Shown: positions 1 to 8,160 of the stretch, piece after piece | Position numbering within the stretch: the first letter of the stretch is position 1 | Layout of the letters: each line of letters opens with the position of its first letter | NCBI RefSeq assembly: GCF_013317235.1 | Contig: NZ_WLCM01000002.1 | Coordinates: 34,084-98,083, forward strand | DNA length: 64,000 bases | Reading direction: 5' to 3' | DNA from: Leisingera sp. ANG59 | GTDB lineage: Bacteria > Pseudomonadota > Alphaproteobacteria > Rhodobacterales > Rhodobacteraceae | Notes under the pieces: generated by a model | What the model was told of the DNA's origin: nothing | Seen by the model: the letters and a program-made list of their open reading frames with translations, nothing else | Database searches by the model: none | Position numbers and translations under genes: made by a program

Positions 1-1431
1 GGCCCCGGCACCGGACAAGTCACCGGCCCCATCCTGATCCTCGATGATCTGCGTGATGGCCGGATGCATCTGGCGGCACTGTTCATTGTGCCCAAGGGCG
101 CCGCCCTGCCTCCGGTGCTCCTGAACAGCGGCGAGGTGCAGCCGGAACCGCTGGCTGAGTATGACGTCTGCACCGTGCATCGGGCGCGGTTCAGCCTGCC
201 TGCGGATCATCCCTCTGCCTACCAGTGGAAAGGCACGCGTTTTGCGCTGGCAGGCGGTTTTGGCGGCGATCTGCGGATCGCCTATGCCTCCTGCAACGGC
301 GAGGAGCATGGCGACCTGGACCGCGACGGGGCCGAGCGCAACGCGATATGGGCAAGGATGGGCGCGGAGCATGCGGAACAGCCTTTCTCGCTGCTGCTGC
401 ATGGCGGCGATCAGATCTATGCGGATGAGGTGACACACGGCCATCCCCTTAGCGAAGACTGGCCGGACCGCATCCCCCGCGACCCCGCCCACGAGGAGCT
501 GGGCGATCTGCGCCGCCACCTGCGCGAGCGGTTCCTGCAGCGGTATCTGGCTATCTATGCCGCGCCGGAGTTTGCCTGGATCGCGGCGCGGGTGCCGTCG
601 CTGATGCAATGGGACGACCACGACATCTGCGACGGCTGGGGATCCTTGCGCCGTTCGCGCACCTATTCCCCGGTCGGCCAGGCCCTGTTTGCGGCGGCGC
701 GGGAGGCAGCGCTGCTGTTCCAGCACGGCTGCTGCGAAGGCGATCTGCCCGCGCGGTTCTCTGATCCCGGAGGCAGCCACCTGGGCTGGCGCATCGAGGC
801 GCCGGGGCTGCGCCTGCTGGCCCCCGACCTGCGCAGCGAGCGCAGCCGGCGGCGGGTGATGGCGCGGGGCGGCTGGCGGATGATGAAAACCGCCGCGGAG
901 CAGCGCTTTGCCGGGCGCACGCTGCTGATGTCCAGCGTGCCGCTGCTGGGGCCGCGGCTGTCGCTGCTGGAGCTGCTGATGGTGCTGACGCCCAGAATGC
1001 AGAAATACGAGGACGACCTGCGCGACCAGTGGCAGAGCCGGGCGCACCGGGCTTCCTGGCGGCGGATGCTGCGGCTGCTGCGGGACATGGCGGCGCAGGA
1101 CGGCCAGCAGGTCACCGCCATCTCCGGCGAGATCCACCTAGCCGCGCGCGGCGAGATGGCGCTTGGCGGCGGAAAGCTGCTGCACCAGCTGGTGGCCTCG
1201 GGCATTTCCCACCGGGCGCCACCCCGGGCCTGGGCCAAGGTGCTGGGAATGCTGTCGCGGCTGGGCGACGCGCCCCTGCCCGGCCACCCCATCCGGATCC
1301 GCCAGATCCCCGGCCAGGCCGGGCGCTATGCGGCAGAGAGGAACTATCTGGTGCTGGAGCGGCAGGGCGCAGACTGGTCCGCCAGCTGGGAGCTGGAGCA
1401 CTCAGGCCGGTCCGCACCGCTGGCGCTGTAG
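1..1431 (+). CDS. PhoD-like metallophosphatase, 5'-truncated by window edge
   Basis: The frame is open from the first base, so the start lies outside the window; the ATG at 64 is internal. Family-typical metal-binding stretches are visible: GGDQIYADE (about 403-429), WDDHDICDGWG (about 607-640) and SGEIHLAA (about 1121-1144). This order fits the PhoD/DUF7800-type metallophosphatases, which hydrolyse phosphate esters using a binuclear metal centre. No signal peptide can be judged because the N-terminus is missing. It reads towards minC with a 201-bp gap that shows no gene. The substrate is unknown, and calling it an alkaline phosphatase would be stretching the evidence. Confidence 0.8.
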   Translation, partial: GPGTGQVTGPILILDDLRDGRMHLAALFIVPKGAALPPVLLNSGEVQPEPLAEYDVCTVHRARFSLPADHPSAYQWKGTRFALAGGFGGDLRIAYASCNGEEHGDLDRDGAERNAIWARMGAEHAEQPFSLLLHGGDQIYADEVTHGHPLSEDWPDRIPRDPAHEELGDLRRHLRERFLQRYLAIYAAPEFAWIAARVPSLMQWDDHDICDGWGSLRRSRTYSPVGQALFAAAREAALLFQHGCCEGDLPARFSDPGGSHLGWRIEAPGLRLLAPDLRSERSRRRVMARGGWRMMKTAAEQRFAGRTLLMSSVPLLGPRLSLLELLMVLTPRMQKYEDDLRDQWQSRAHRASWRRMLRLLRDMAAQDGQQVTAISGEIHLAARGEMALGGGKLLHQLVASGISHRAPPRAWAKVLGMLSRLGDAPLPGHPIRIRQIPGQAGRYAAERNYLVLERQGADWSASWELEHSGRSAPLAL

Positions 1432-1632
1432 GCGCAGCGCCACTGCTCGGGCGGCAACCGTTTTCTGTTCAACCCCAGGCGGATCATCTGCGGAAATCCG
1501 CCGCCGGGCACAGCCGCAGGCGCATGTCCGCCGACCCTGCCCGGCTGCGGTTGAACGGCCTGCCCGCCTGACGCTACCCAAGGGAAAAAGCCGTGGGGAA
1601 ACAAGCCCGCCATTTCCGAGCAGGAGCATCGC

Positions 1633-2382
1633 GTGAGCGTGCCGCATCAAGACATTAAACAACGTGGCAGTGCACCTGCCGCAAGCGTGAAGCCGTTCCA
1701 GATCCGCGGGCGGTATTTCACCGCTGTTGCCCTGCGCCCCGAGGACGGGCCTCTGGATCAGGCGTTTTACGCCGCGCTGGACGCGCAGCTGCGCTGGAGC
1801 CCGCAATTCTTTGACAGCGCCCCGCTGATCCTGGACCTGGCGCAGGCGCCGGGGCTGAACCGGCCTGCTGAGATCCGGGCGCTGGCCGACAGCCTGCGCA
1901 GCCGTGATCTGGCGGTATTCGGCGTGCAAAACGCCACCCCCGCACAGGCCGCTGCGGCAGAGGACGCCGGCCTGATCACGCTGGCCAGCGGCAAGGACGC
2001 GCCGCTGAACACCGGTCCCGGCCCCCGCCGGGAAATCCCCAAGAAATTGCGCCCGCCCCGGAATGTGGTGGTCACCCGGCCGGTGCGCTCCGGCCAGACG
2101 GTGGTAGCTGAGGGCGGCGATCTAGTGGTCGTCGGGCCTGTCAGCTCCGGCGCGGAACTGATCGCGCGAGGCAACATCCATGTCTACGGCCTGCTCAGGG
2201 GCCGTGCCATGGCCGGTGCGGAGGGCGACGAGAGCGCCCGTATCTTCTGCCAGCGGCTGGATGCGGAGCTGCTGGCGGTCGCGGGCCTCTATCGGACGAA
2301 CGAGAATTTGGAGCCGGAACTATTGAACCGCGCAGCACAGGTTTTCCTGCGCGATGGCCGGCTGTGTGTGGAGGCACTGTAA
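1633..2382 (+). CDS. minC: Septum site-determining protein MinC
   Basis: 249 aa. MinC is the FtsZ-polymerisation inhibitor that MinD recruits to the membrane to block septation near the poles. The C-terminal half carries the conserved beta-helix motif RGNIHVYGLLRGRAMAG (about residues 178-194). The N-terminal half (about 1-110) is the FtsZ-directed domain. The start is GTG at 1633 with AGGAG at 1622-1626. The stop codon shares one base with the minD start (TAATG), indicating translational coupling in a minCDE operon. Length and gene order match the family closely. Confidence 0.96.
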   Translation: MSVPHQDIKQRGSAPAASVKPFQIRGRYFTAVALRPEDGPLDQAFYAALDAQLRWSPQFFDSAPLILDLAQAPGLNRPAEIRALADSLRSRDLAVFGVQNATPAQAAAAEDAGLITLASGKDAPLNTGPGPRREIPKKLRPPRNVVVTRPVRSGQTVVAEGGDLVVVGPVSSGAELIARGNIHVYGLLRGRAMAGAEGDESARIFCQRLDAELLAVAGLYRTNENLEPELLNRAAQVFLRDGRLCVEAL

Positions 2383-3230
2383 TGAGCAAGGACCTGACTT
2401 TGGAACAACCGATGGGCCGGGTGATCGTCGTCACCTCAGGCAAGGGCGGCGTGGGCAAGACCACAACCTCGGCGGCGGTGGGCGCCGAGCTGGCGCGGCG
2501 CGGGCACAAGACGGTGGTGATCGATTTCGACGTGGGTTTGCGCAACCTGGACATGATCATGGGCTGCGAGCGCCGGGTGGTCTTTGACTTCATCAACGTG
2601 ATCCAGGGCGACGCCAAGCTGAAGCAGGCGCTGATCCGTGACCGGCGGCTGGAGAATCTGGCGGTGCTGCCGACCTCGCAGACCCGCGACAAGGATGCGC
2701 TGACCAGGGACGGCGTCGCGAAGGTGCTGGAAGAGCTGCGCCAGGAGTTCGACTACATCATCTGCGACAGCCCCGCGGGGATCGAGCGCGGCGCCCAGAT
2801 GGCAATGCATTTCGCCGATGAGGCGATTGTCGTCACCAACCCCGAGGTGTCCTCGGTGCGTGACAGCGACCGGGTGCTGGGATTGCTGAACAGCATCACC
2901 GAACGGGCCGGGAAAACCGGTGCCGAGCCGGTCAAGGCGCAGGTTCTGATCACCCGCCACGACAAGGCCCGCGTCGACAGCGGCGAAATGATGACGGTGG
3001 AGGACGTGCTGGAGGTTCTGGCGGTGCCGCTGCTGGGGATCATCCCCGAGAGCAAGGCAGTGCTGCGCGCCTCCAACCTCGGCGTGCCGGTGGTGCTGGA
3101 TGACCCGTCTGCGGCGGCCGCCGCCTATGAAGACGCCGTCGGCCGGCTGATCGGCGAGCAGATCGAGATGCGGATTGCCGCGGACCCGCGCCGCGGGCTG
3201 CTGCAGCGGCTGTTCCGGCGGACGGTATAA
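2382..3230 (+). CDS. minD: Septum site-determining ATPase MinD
   Basis: 282 aa ParA/MinD-type ATPase that cycles on and off the inner membrane, carries MinC and is stimulated by MinE. The deviant Walker A motif GKGGVGKTT lies at residues 20-28, with the signature lysine K21 and the P-loop lysine K26. The C-terminus is a short basic amphipathic segment (PRRGLLQRLFRRTV) of the kind that targets MinD to membranes. I place the start at the ATG overlapping the minC stop. An in-frame upstream start at 2364 would add six residues but has no better ribosome site. Confidence 0.97.
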   Translation: MSKDLTLEQPMGRVIVVTSGKGGVGKTTTSAAVGAELARRGHKTVVIDFDVGLRNLDMIMGCERRVVFDFINVIQGDAKLKQALIRDRRLENLAVLPTSQTRDKDALTRDGVAKVLEELRQEFDYIICDSPAGIERGAQMAMHFADEAIVVTNPEVSSVRDSDRVLGLLNSITERAGKTGAEPVKAQVLITRHDKARVDSGEMMTVEDVLEVLAVPLLGIIPESKAVLRASNLGVPVVLDDPSAAAAAYEDAVGRLIGEQIEMRIAADPRRGLLQRLFRRTV

Positions 3231-3234
3231 GCGG

Positions 3235-3501
3235 ATGTTCGGATTTTCCTTCCGCCCCCGCAAAGCGGCGTCAGCCAGTACCGCCAAGGAACGGCTGCAG
3301 ATCCTGCTGGCGCATGAACGCAGCGGCCACGGCAGCGCCCGCCCCGACTGCCTGCCGCAGCTGCAGCGCGAAATCCTGGACGTGATCCGCCGCCACATGC
3401 AGATCGGCGACGAGGCGATCGACATCCGCATGGAGCGCGGCGACGAGCTGTCGAGCCTGGAGATCAACATCGAGTTCCCCGGCAAATTGGGGGTGAACTA
3501 G
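3235..3501 (+). CDS. minE: Cell division topological specificity factor MinE
   Basis: 88 aa. MinE stimulates the MinD ATPase and produces pole-to-pole oscillation. The segment KERLQILLAHERS (about residues 18-30) is the conserved MinD-contact region that opens the MinE fold, followed by the dimerisation beta-strands. The ATG at 3235 lies 4 bp after the minD stop. A longer in-frame start exists inside minD but would add 20 residues unlike MinE. It is the last gene of minCDE. The presence of the whole Min system fits Rhodobacterales. Confidence 0.96.
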   Translation: MFGFSFRPRKAASASTAKERLQILLAHERSGHGSARPDCLPQLQREILDVIRRHMQIGDEAIDIRMERGDELSSLEINIEFPGKLGVN

Positions 3502-3679
3502 AGCCGCCCTCCGGGACCGCGGGACCGCCCCGGGCATTTCACCGAGGGGCAATCCTGTAGGCCCCGGAAATCTGAACAAGGGGCTGCCATCCGGCGGCCC
3601 CGGACACTTAAGAATATCCGGCGCAGAGTCCCCACCCCTATCCTGCGCCGGGTAAGGGCAGGTAAATCCTGTCCGTGCT

Positions 3680-3720
3680 GTCATGGGCCTTCCGCATTTT
3701 CCCTGCCGAAGGCCCATGAC
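3680..3720. repeat. Perfect 13-bp inverted repeat in the minE-thrE gap
   Basis: GTCATGGGCCTTC (3680-3692) and GAAGGCCCATGAC (3708-3720) form a perfect 13-bp stem with a 15-nt loop. It sits between the convergent minE and exporter genes (gap 3502-3960), so it may end transcription or protect a 3' end. No T-run follows on either strand, so it is not a canonical intrinsic terminator. The rest of the 459-bp gap holds GC-rich short repeats and no convincing gene. Confidence 0.6.
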
Positions 3721-3960
3721 ACATTAAGTGTCCCCAGCCGTTCGCAGCGGGTGGCGCGCTGCAAAAGGCTGATCTGCCGTCAGCTGGACGCTGCCATTGG
3801 AGAAGACCTTTGCCGTCATGGGCGGTTTGGCCCGGCCCGGCATTGATCCCAGCCGCTATGCCGCATTGCAGGATGCTGTGACGGCCAGCGGCCGGCCCTC
3901 GGCCCCGGACGCACCCTTGGCCGGAGGCGAGCGGGCGACACCGGCGGGAGCGCGCTGCGC

Positions 3961-5133
3961 CTAGCTGGCGAGGTTGCGGTTCTTCTGCGAATAGAGCGCC
4001 AGCGCCGTCACCTGCCCCGCCACGATGGCCGAGAACATCAAAAGCGCCGACAGGCCGATGCTGGCATCCGCCATCAGCGTCTCGTTGAACAGCGATTGCG
4101 TTGCGCTCATCAGCACCCGGCTGCCGGGGACCAGGATCAGGATGCCCTGCACGATATAGATGGCGCCGGTCAGGTTCAGCGTCTTGGCGAGCCAGGTGCC
4201 GTAAAGCGTGATGCACATGGCAGTGACCCAGGTCCCGACGATCCAGCCGCCGCCAAAGCCCAGGTAAAGCGGCCCCCACATGCCCAGCACGGTGACCGGC
4301 AGCGCCCGCAGGATGTCGACCATGCGGGCGTTGAAGATCACGCCAATGGAGAACGACAGTGCGGGCAGCGCCAGATAGGGCATCCACCACAGCACTTCGT
4401 TCACGTTCTCCACATGCGGCGCCGCCCCCCAAAGCGCCGCGCCGATGCTGACGCCGATGTAGATGCCGATGAACAGTTTCATCAGCACGAAGATCGACTG
4501 GGCAAACAGGCTGGAGCCGGAGATCACATCGTTGAAGGCCAGGCATTCCAGCGAGTTGGCAATCGACAGCCCAGGCACAAACAGCACGATGGCGGCGATG
4601 CAGGTGCCCCAGACCGGCACCTCCACCCCCATGCTGCTGACCAGCGAGACCGCCAGCCCCGCAACCAGCGCCGACAGGAATTCGACCAGGATCACCCGGT
4701 CGCCGCGGCAGAACAGCTGGCAGAGCCAGACCAGGAAGCCCAGCACCGCCGACAGCGCAATCGTTGTGAGCGCGCTGCCGATCAGGGTCAGGAAGGCGGG
4801 CGGGATAGCGATATTGGCCAGCATGATCAGCCAGCCGGGATAACGCCCCGGCTCCTCAATCCCCGGATCCTCCACCGCGTTGATGCGGATGATGGTGCGG
4901 GCCAGGAGGCTGAGGTTGATCTGAGCAGGCTCCAGGCGGCGGATGATGAACTGGTTGTCCTCGTCCGGGAACTGGCAGGAGATCGACGTGGGGGTGGCCT
5001 GCACGATCACGTTGATGCCCTGCTTCCTGGCATAGAACTGCAGGTATTTCTCGATCTTGTAGGGCGCGCAGCCGCTGCGGTGCAGGGTCTCGCCGGTGTC
5101 GGCGATGTTGCGGAGCTGTGAGAGCGGTGCCAT
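3961..5133 (-). CDS. Threonine/serine exporter family protein (ThrE/DUF1212 type)
   Basis: 390 aa, inner-membrane. The first about 125 residues are soluble and carry the DUF1212-like pattern (CAPYKIEKYL, then SCQFPDEDN). The rest is about ten hydrophobic segments, including repeated Gly-rich helices (FVPGLSIANSLE and LVPGSRVLM) typical of the two-halved ThrE fold. Known members export threonine and serine by proton exchange, or form a split YjjP/YjjB succinate exporter; here both halves are fused as in actinobacterial ThrE. It is a single gene, convergent with minCDE and divergent from the M48 gene. The substrate is inferred only. Confidence 0.8.
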   Translation of the reverse strand: MAPLSQLRNIADTGETLHRSGCAPYKIEKYLQFYARKQGINVIVQATPTSISCQFPDEDNQFIIRRLEPAQINLSLLARTIIRINAVEDPGIEEPGRYPGWLIMLANIAIPPAFLTLIGSALTTIALSAVLGFLVWLCQLFCRGDRVILVEFLSALVAGLAVSLVSSMGVEVPVWGTCIAAIVLFVPGLSIANSLECLAFNDVISGSSLFAQSIFVLMKLFIGIYIGVSIGAALWGAAPHVENVNEVLWWMPYLALPALSFSIGVIFNARMVDILRALPVTVLGMWGPLYLGFGGGWIVGTWVTAMCITLYGTWLAKTLNLTGAIYIVQGILILVPGSRVLMSATQSLFNETLMADASIGLSALLMFSAIVAGQVTALALYSQKNRNLAS

Positions 5134-5294
5134 GTGCCGGAAGCCGTTGTTCTGTGGTGTCTCGGGGTCCAGCCCCCTTAATGGATGCGGCGCGCGGCGG
5201 CGAGTGCGGATTTTGCATGGCGGCCTGCGCTGGGTGCAAGGCTTCCGGGCCGCTGCCTCTTGCTGGCGGCGCGGTTTCGGCCCATATCTGGTGC

Positions 5295-5981
5295 ATGCTG
5301 CGCCTCTTGCCCATTCTTCTGGCCGTTCTCTATGGCCTTGTGATGTACCGGATTTCCGTCTGGCGCACCAACCGCGAGCTCGACCAGCGCTCCACCGAGC
5401 TGGCGGACCCGCGGCTGAAGCGGCTGACCGACCGGCTGGCGGCGGCGCTGAACATTGCCCGTATCCCGGTGCATATCTACGAAGTCGACCCGGTAAACGG
5501 GCTGGCGGCGCCGGACGGGCGGATCTTCATCACCCGCGGGTTCTACCGCAAGTACCAGAACGGCGAGGTCAGCGCCGAGGAATTGGCCTCGGTCATTGCC
5601 CATGAGCTGGGCCATGTGGCGCTGGGGCATGCCCGCAAGCGGATGATCGATTTCTCCGGCCAGAACGCGCTGCGCACCGCGCTGATGATGATCCTGGGCC
5701 GCTACATCCCCTTTATCGGGCCGTGGATTGCCGGGGTGCTGACCTCGCTGATCGCAGCGCGGCTGTCGCGCGGCGACGAGTATGAGGCGGATGAATATGC
5801 TGCGGCGCTGCTGACCAAGGCCGGGATCGGGCTGGCACCGCAGAAGAGCTTGTTTGCCAAGCTGGAAGAGCTGACGCAAGCGCGCGCCGGCATGGCGCCT
5901 GCCTGGCTGATGAGCCACCCCAAGACCGAAGAGCGCATCGCCGCGCTGGAGCGGCTGGAAGACAAATGGGCCAAGGGCTGA
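5295..5981 (+). CDS. Small membrane-anchored M48 family zinc metalloprotease
   Basis: 228 aa. An N-terminal hydrophobic segment (residues 3-19) is followed by a compact M48 peptidase domain. HELGH at 103-107 supplies two zinc ligands and the catalytic Glu. E162 in the later DEYEAD segment is the expected third zinc ligand. A second hydrophobic stretch (about 128-155) may be membrane-embedded. I chose the ATG at 5295 because it begins directly at the hydrophobic anchor; longer in-frame versions add 59 residues without family character. Members act in envelope protein quality control; no specific substrate can be named. Confidence 0.85.
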   Translation: MLRLLPILLAVLYGLVMYRISVWRTNRELDQRSTELADPRLKRLTDRLAAALNIARIPVHIYEVDPVNGLAAPDGRIFITRGFYRKYQNGEVSAEELASVIAHELGHVALGHARKRMIDFSGQNALRTALMMILGRYIPFIGPWIAGVLTSLIAARLSRGDEYEADEYAAALLTKAGIGLAPQKSLFAKLEELTQARAGMAPAWLMSHPKTEERIAALERLEDKWAKG

Positions 5982-6001
5982 ACCCGCGGCAAAGGCGGGA
6001 T

Positions 6002-6053
6002 TGAGGGGCCGGCCCCTCAAACTCCCCGGAGTATTTTCACAAAGAAGAAGAGA
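6002..6053 (-). repeat. Intergenic repeat copy, CATCTTT..ACTCCGGGG family
   Basis: Read on the minus strand, this gives CTTCTTCTTTGTGAAAATACTCCGGGG followed by the palindrome TGAGGGGCCGGCCCCTCA. The same core (TTC-rich start, AATACTCCGGGG, then a GGGGC palindrome) recurs at 13733, 38398 and 63661-63759. It overlaps the last 17 bases of the PIN gene and lies between convergent genes. Confidence 0.6.
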
Positions 6054-6585
6054 GGGCCTTGGCGAGCCGCGGCAGGCGGGCTTTCTTCAGCAGCGGGCGG
6101 ATCTCCCAGCTGCCGCCGGACAGGCGGTTGGCCTCGGCCAGAACCTCTGCCCCCAGCGCCTCCATGCCGGTGCTGTCCTGCAGCCAGATCCCGTAGAGCA
6201 GCTCGTCCGGCCCGAGGCGCTCCAGGCCTTCCTCTGCCAATGTGTGGCGCGGGAAGTCCTTGTTGTTGACGGTGACGATGGCGTCGGCGTGGCCAGCGAT
6301 GGCGGTGGCCAGCACATGGGTATCCGCGCTGTCTGGCAGCCAGAGGCGCGCCTCGACGCCCGGTGCCGGGGCAACCTCTGCCTTGGGCCAGTTGGCGCGG
6401 ATCAGGGCAATCTCTGCCGTGGCCTGCGCCGCGCCCGCGGGGCCGAGTTTTACCGCCGCGCGTTCCCATTCGCCCAGGATCCGCGCGGACCAGAGCGGGG
6501 TGAAATGGCCGAGGCGCGCCGCGCCCAGCAGCATTTCCCGCATCACCGTCGGGTAGAGGACGCAAGTGTCGAGCAGCAGCTTCAC
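6037..6585 (-). CDS. PIN domain protein, likely ribonuclease
   Basis: 182 aa. A PIN fold is suggested by the N-terminal acidic residue in LLLDTCVLYP (D6), E39, the D85/D88 pair in LPDSADTHVLATA and the NNKDFP segment (about 107-112). These together form the usual metal-binding acidic cluster of PIN nucleases. Many PIN proteins are VapC-type toxins, but no small antitoxin gene lies next to it. Instead its ATG lies 5 bp after the stop of the RlmI-like methyltransferase, so the two are probably co-translated. The C-terminal 50 residues (LSGGSWEIRPLLKKARLPRLAKAL) are outside the minimal PIN fold. A function in RNA metabolism is inference. Confidence 0.75.
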   Translation of the reverse strand: MKLLLDTCVLYPTVMREMLLGAARLGHFTPLWSARILGEWERAAVKLGPAGAAQATAEIALIRANWPKAEVAPAPGVEARLWLPDSADTHVLATAIAGHADAIVTVNNKDFPRHTLAEEGLERLGPDELLYGIWLQDSTGMEALGAEVLAEANRLSGGSWEIRPLLKKARLPRLAKALSSSL

Positions 6586-6590
6586 CAGCG

Positions 6591-7805
6591 TCAGTCCAGC
6601 CGGAAGAACACAGCCTTCAGATAGCCGCTTTCGGCCAGCTGCGGCAGCTGTGGGTGGTCCGGGCCTGCGTATCCGGTGTGAATGAGCGCCGCCCGGCGGC
6701 CGCCCTTGCCGATACCGCGGGCCGAGGCGTTGCGGAAGCGGGTAAGGTCGGCGGCATGCGAGCAGGAGCAGAGGCCGAGGTAGCCGCCGGGCTTCACCAG
6801 CGGTGCCGCCAGTTTGGCGACGCGCTCATAAGCACGCAGCCCGGCCTCCAGCGCCTGTTTCGAGGGTGCAAAGGCGGGCGGGTCGCAGACCACCACGTCA
6901 AAGCTCTCGCCCTCTTCCGCCAGCGCGGCCAGCACGTCGAAGGCGTCGCCCTGACGGGCGGTGAACTTGTCCTGGTGGCCGCTGGCTGCGGCGCCTTGCG
7001 CGGCCAGCTCCAGCGCGGCGGCGGAGCCGTCGACGCAGGTGGCTGCCCCGGCACCGCCTGCCAGCATCGCAAGACCAAAGCCGCCGACGTGGGAAAACAC
7101 GTCCAGCACCTTGGCGCCGGGCGCGGTCAGGCGGGCGGCAAAGGCGTGGTTTTCGCGCTGGTCGAAGAACAGCCCGGTTTTCTGGCCGCCGGTGAGGTCG
7201 GCCATATAGGTGGCGCCGTTCATCCGGACTGGCACCGGCGCAGCGGGGGCCGCGCCCCGCAGGGTCTGGTTCACGTCATCCAGACCTTCCAGACCGCGGG
7301 TGCGGCCTGAGGCGTTTTTCAGGATCACTTCGGCGCCGGTCACGTCGGCCAAAGCGGCGGCGAGCATGTCCAGATGCGCCTCGGCCCAGGCGGCGTTGGG
7401 CTGCACCACGCATGTATCGCCGAAACGGTCGATCACCACGCCGGGAAGGCCATCGGATTCAGCATGCACCAGCCGGTAGAAGGGCGCGTCATAGAGCCGT
7501 TCGCGCATCTCCAGCGCAGGCGACAGGCGGGCGGCGAACCAGGCCTGATCAATCTCCGCCTCCGGGTCGCGGTCGAGCATCCGGGCGATGATCTTGCTTT
7601 CGGGGTTGACCGCAACCAGCCCCAGCGGGCGCTGCGCCTCATCCTCCAGCACCGCAAGGGTGCCGGGCGCCAGCTTGCGGGTGCGGCGGTCGGTCACCAG
7701 TTCGTTGGCATAGACCCAAGGAAACCCGTGCCGGATGGCGCGGGCGTTGGATTTGGGTTTCATTTTCACGCGGGGGCGCTGGAGCGCATCGGGGGAGGCA
7801 GTCAT
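6591..7805 (-). CDS. Class I SAM-dependent 23S rRNA methyltransferase, RlmI-like
   Basis: 404 aa. The N-terminal PUA-like RNA-binding part (about 15-90; WVYANELVTDRR) is followed by a Rossmann methyltransferase domain. This contains VLDVFSHVGGFGLAMLAGG (SAM-binding motif I, about 230-248) and the catalytic motif DPPAFAPSK (about 307-315). RlmI makes m5C1962 in 23S rRNA; this member belongs to the same PUA-methyltransferase family, but the exact target base cannot be read from sequence. It starts at an ATG preceded by AAGAGAAG. It lies downstream of glnE and upstream of the PIN gene on the same strand. Confidence 0.87.
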   Translation of the reverse strand: MTASPDALQRPRVKMKPKSNARAIRHGFPWVYANELVTDRRTRKLAPGTLAVLEDEAQRPLGLVAVNPESKIIARMLDRDPEAEIDQAWFAARLSPALEMRERLYDAPFYRLVHAESDGLPGVVIDRFGDTCVVQPNAAWAEAHLDMLAAALADVTGAEVILKNASGRTRGLEGLDDVNQTLRGAAPAAPVPVRMNGATYMADLTGGQKTGLFFDQRENHAFAARLTAPGAKVLDVFSHVGGFGLAMLAGGAGAATCVDGSAAALELAAQGAAASGHQDKFTARQGDAFDVLAALAEEGESFDVVVCDPPAFAPSKQALEAGLRAYERVAKLAAPLVKPGGYLGLCSCSHAADLTRFRNASARGIGKGGRRAALIHTGYAGPDHPQLPQLAESGYLKAVFFRLD

Positions 7806-7887
7806 GAGCTTCTCTTAGCGGTAAGCCCGGGACAGGAAAAGGGGCCGCGTGGCCTGGCCCCTGGAAGTTCCGCGCGGCGGGGCGGCG

Positions 7888-8160
7888 TTACCGTTCGCGC
7901 GAGCGCCAGCCGCCGCGGCGGCGGGGCTTTTCAGCGCCTTGCAGCCCGTCACGCAGCACCGCGGTCATCGGATGCTCCGGCTGGGCAGCGCCATAGAGAT
8001 CCAGCAGCGCCTGAATATCGGAGCGGCTGTCGCGGGCGGCATCCATGCCCAGCGCCCAGTCAAAGAAGATGCTGCGGCACTGGGCATCGGTGATGCCCTC
8101 GATCCGGTAGGATTCGTAGATCAGACCGCGCGGGTCATGTTCAGTGCTGCCTGTCTTCAT
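7888..8160 (-). CDS. Conserved-looking small protein overlapping glnE
   Basis: 90 aa, family not recognised. The sequence is acidic and helical through about residue 70 (ESYRIEGITDAQCRSIFFDWALG) and ends in a short basic tail (RRRGGWRSRER). Its ATG lies inside the last 20 bases of glnE, in another frame. That suggests translation coupled to glnE termination and a transcript shared with it. The phrase 'CRSIFFDWALGMDA' together with the glnE linkage resembles a small protein I associate with Rhodobacteraceae, but I cannot name a function. Confidence 0.7.
   Translation of the reverse strand: MKTGSTEHDPRGLIYESYRIEGITDAQCRSIFFDWALGMDAARDSRSDIQALLDLYGAAQPEHPMTAVLRDGLQGAEKPRRRGGWRSRER

Noticed and set aside
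3773..3964. Small plus-strand ORF in the minE-thrE gap (encodes TLPLEKTFAVMGGLARPG)
   Set aside because: No ribosome site, overlaps the exporter's stop and has no recognisable relatives; kept out of the features.
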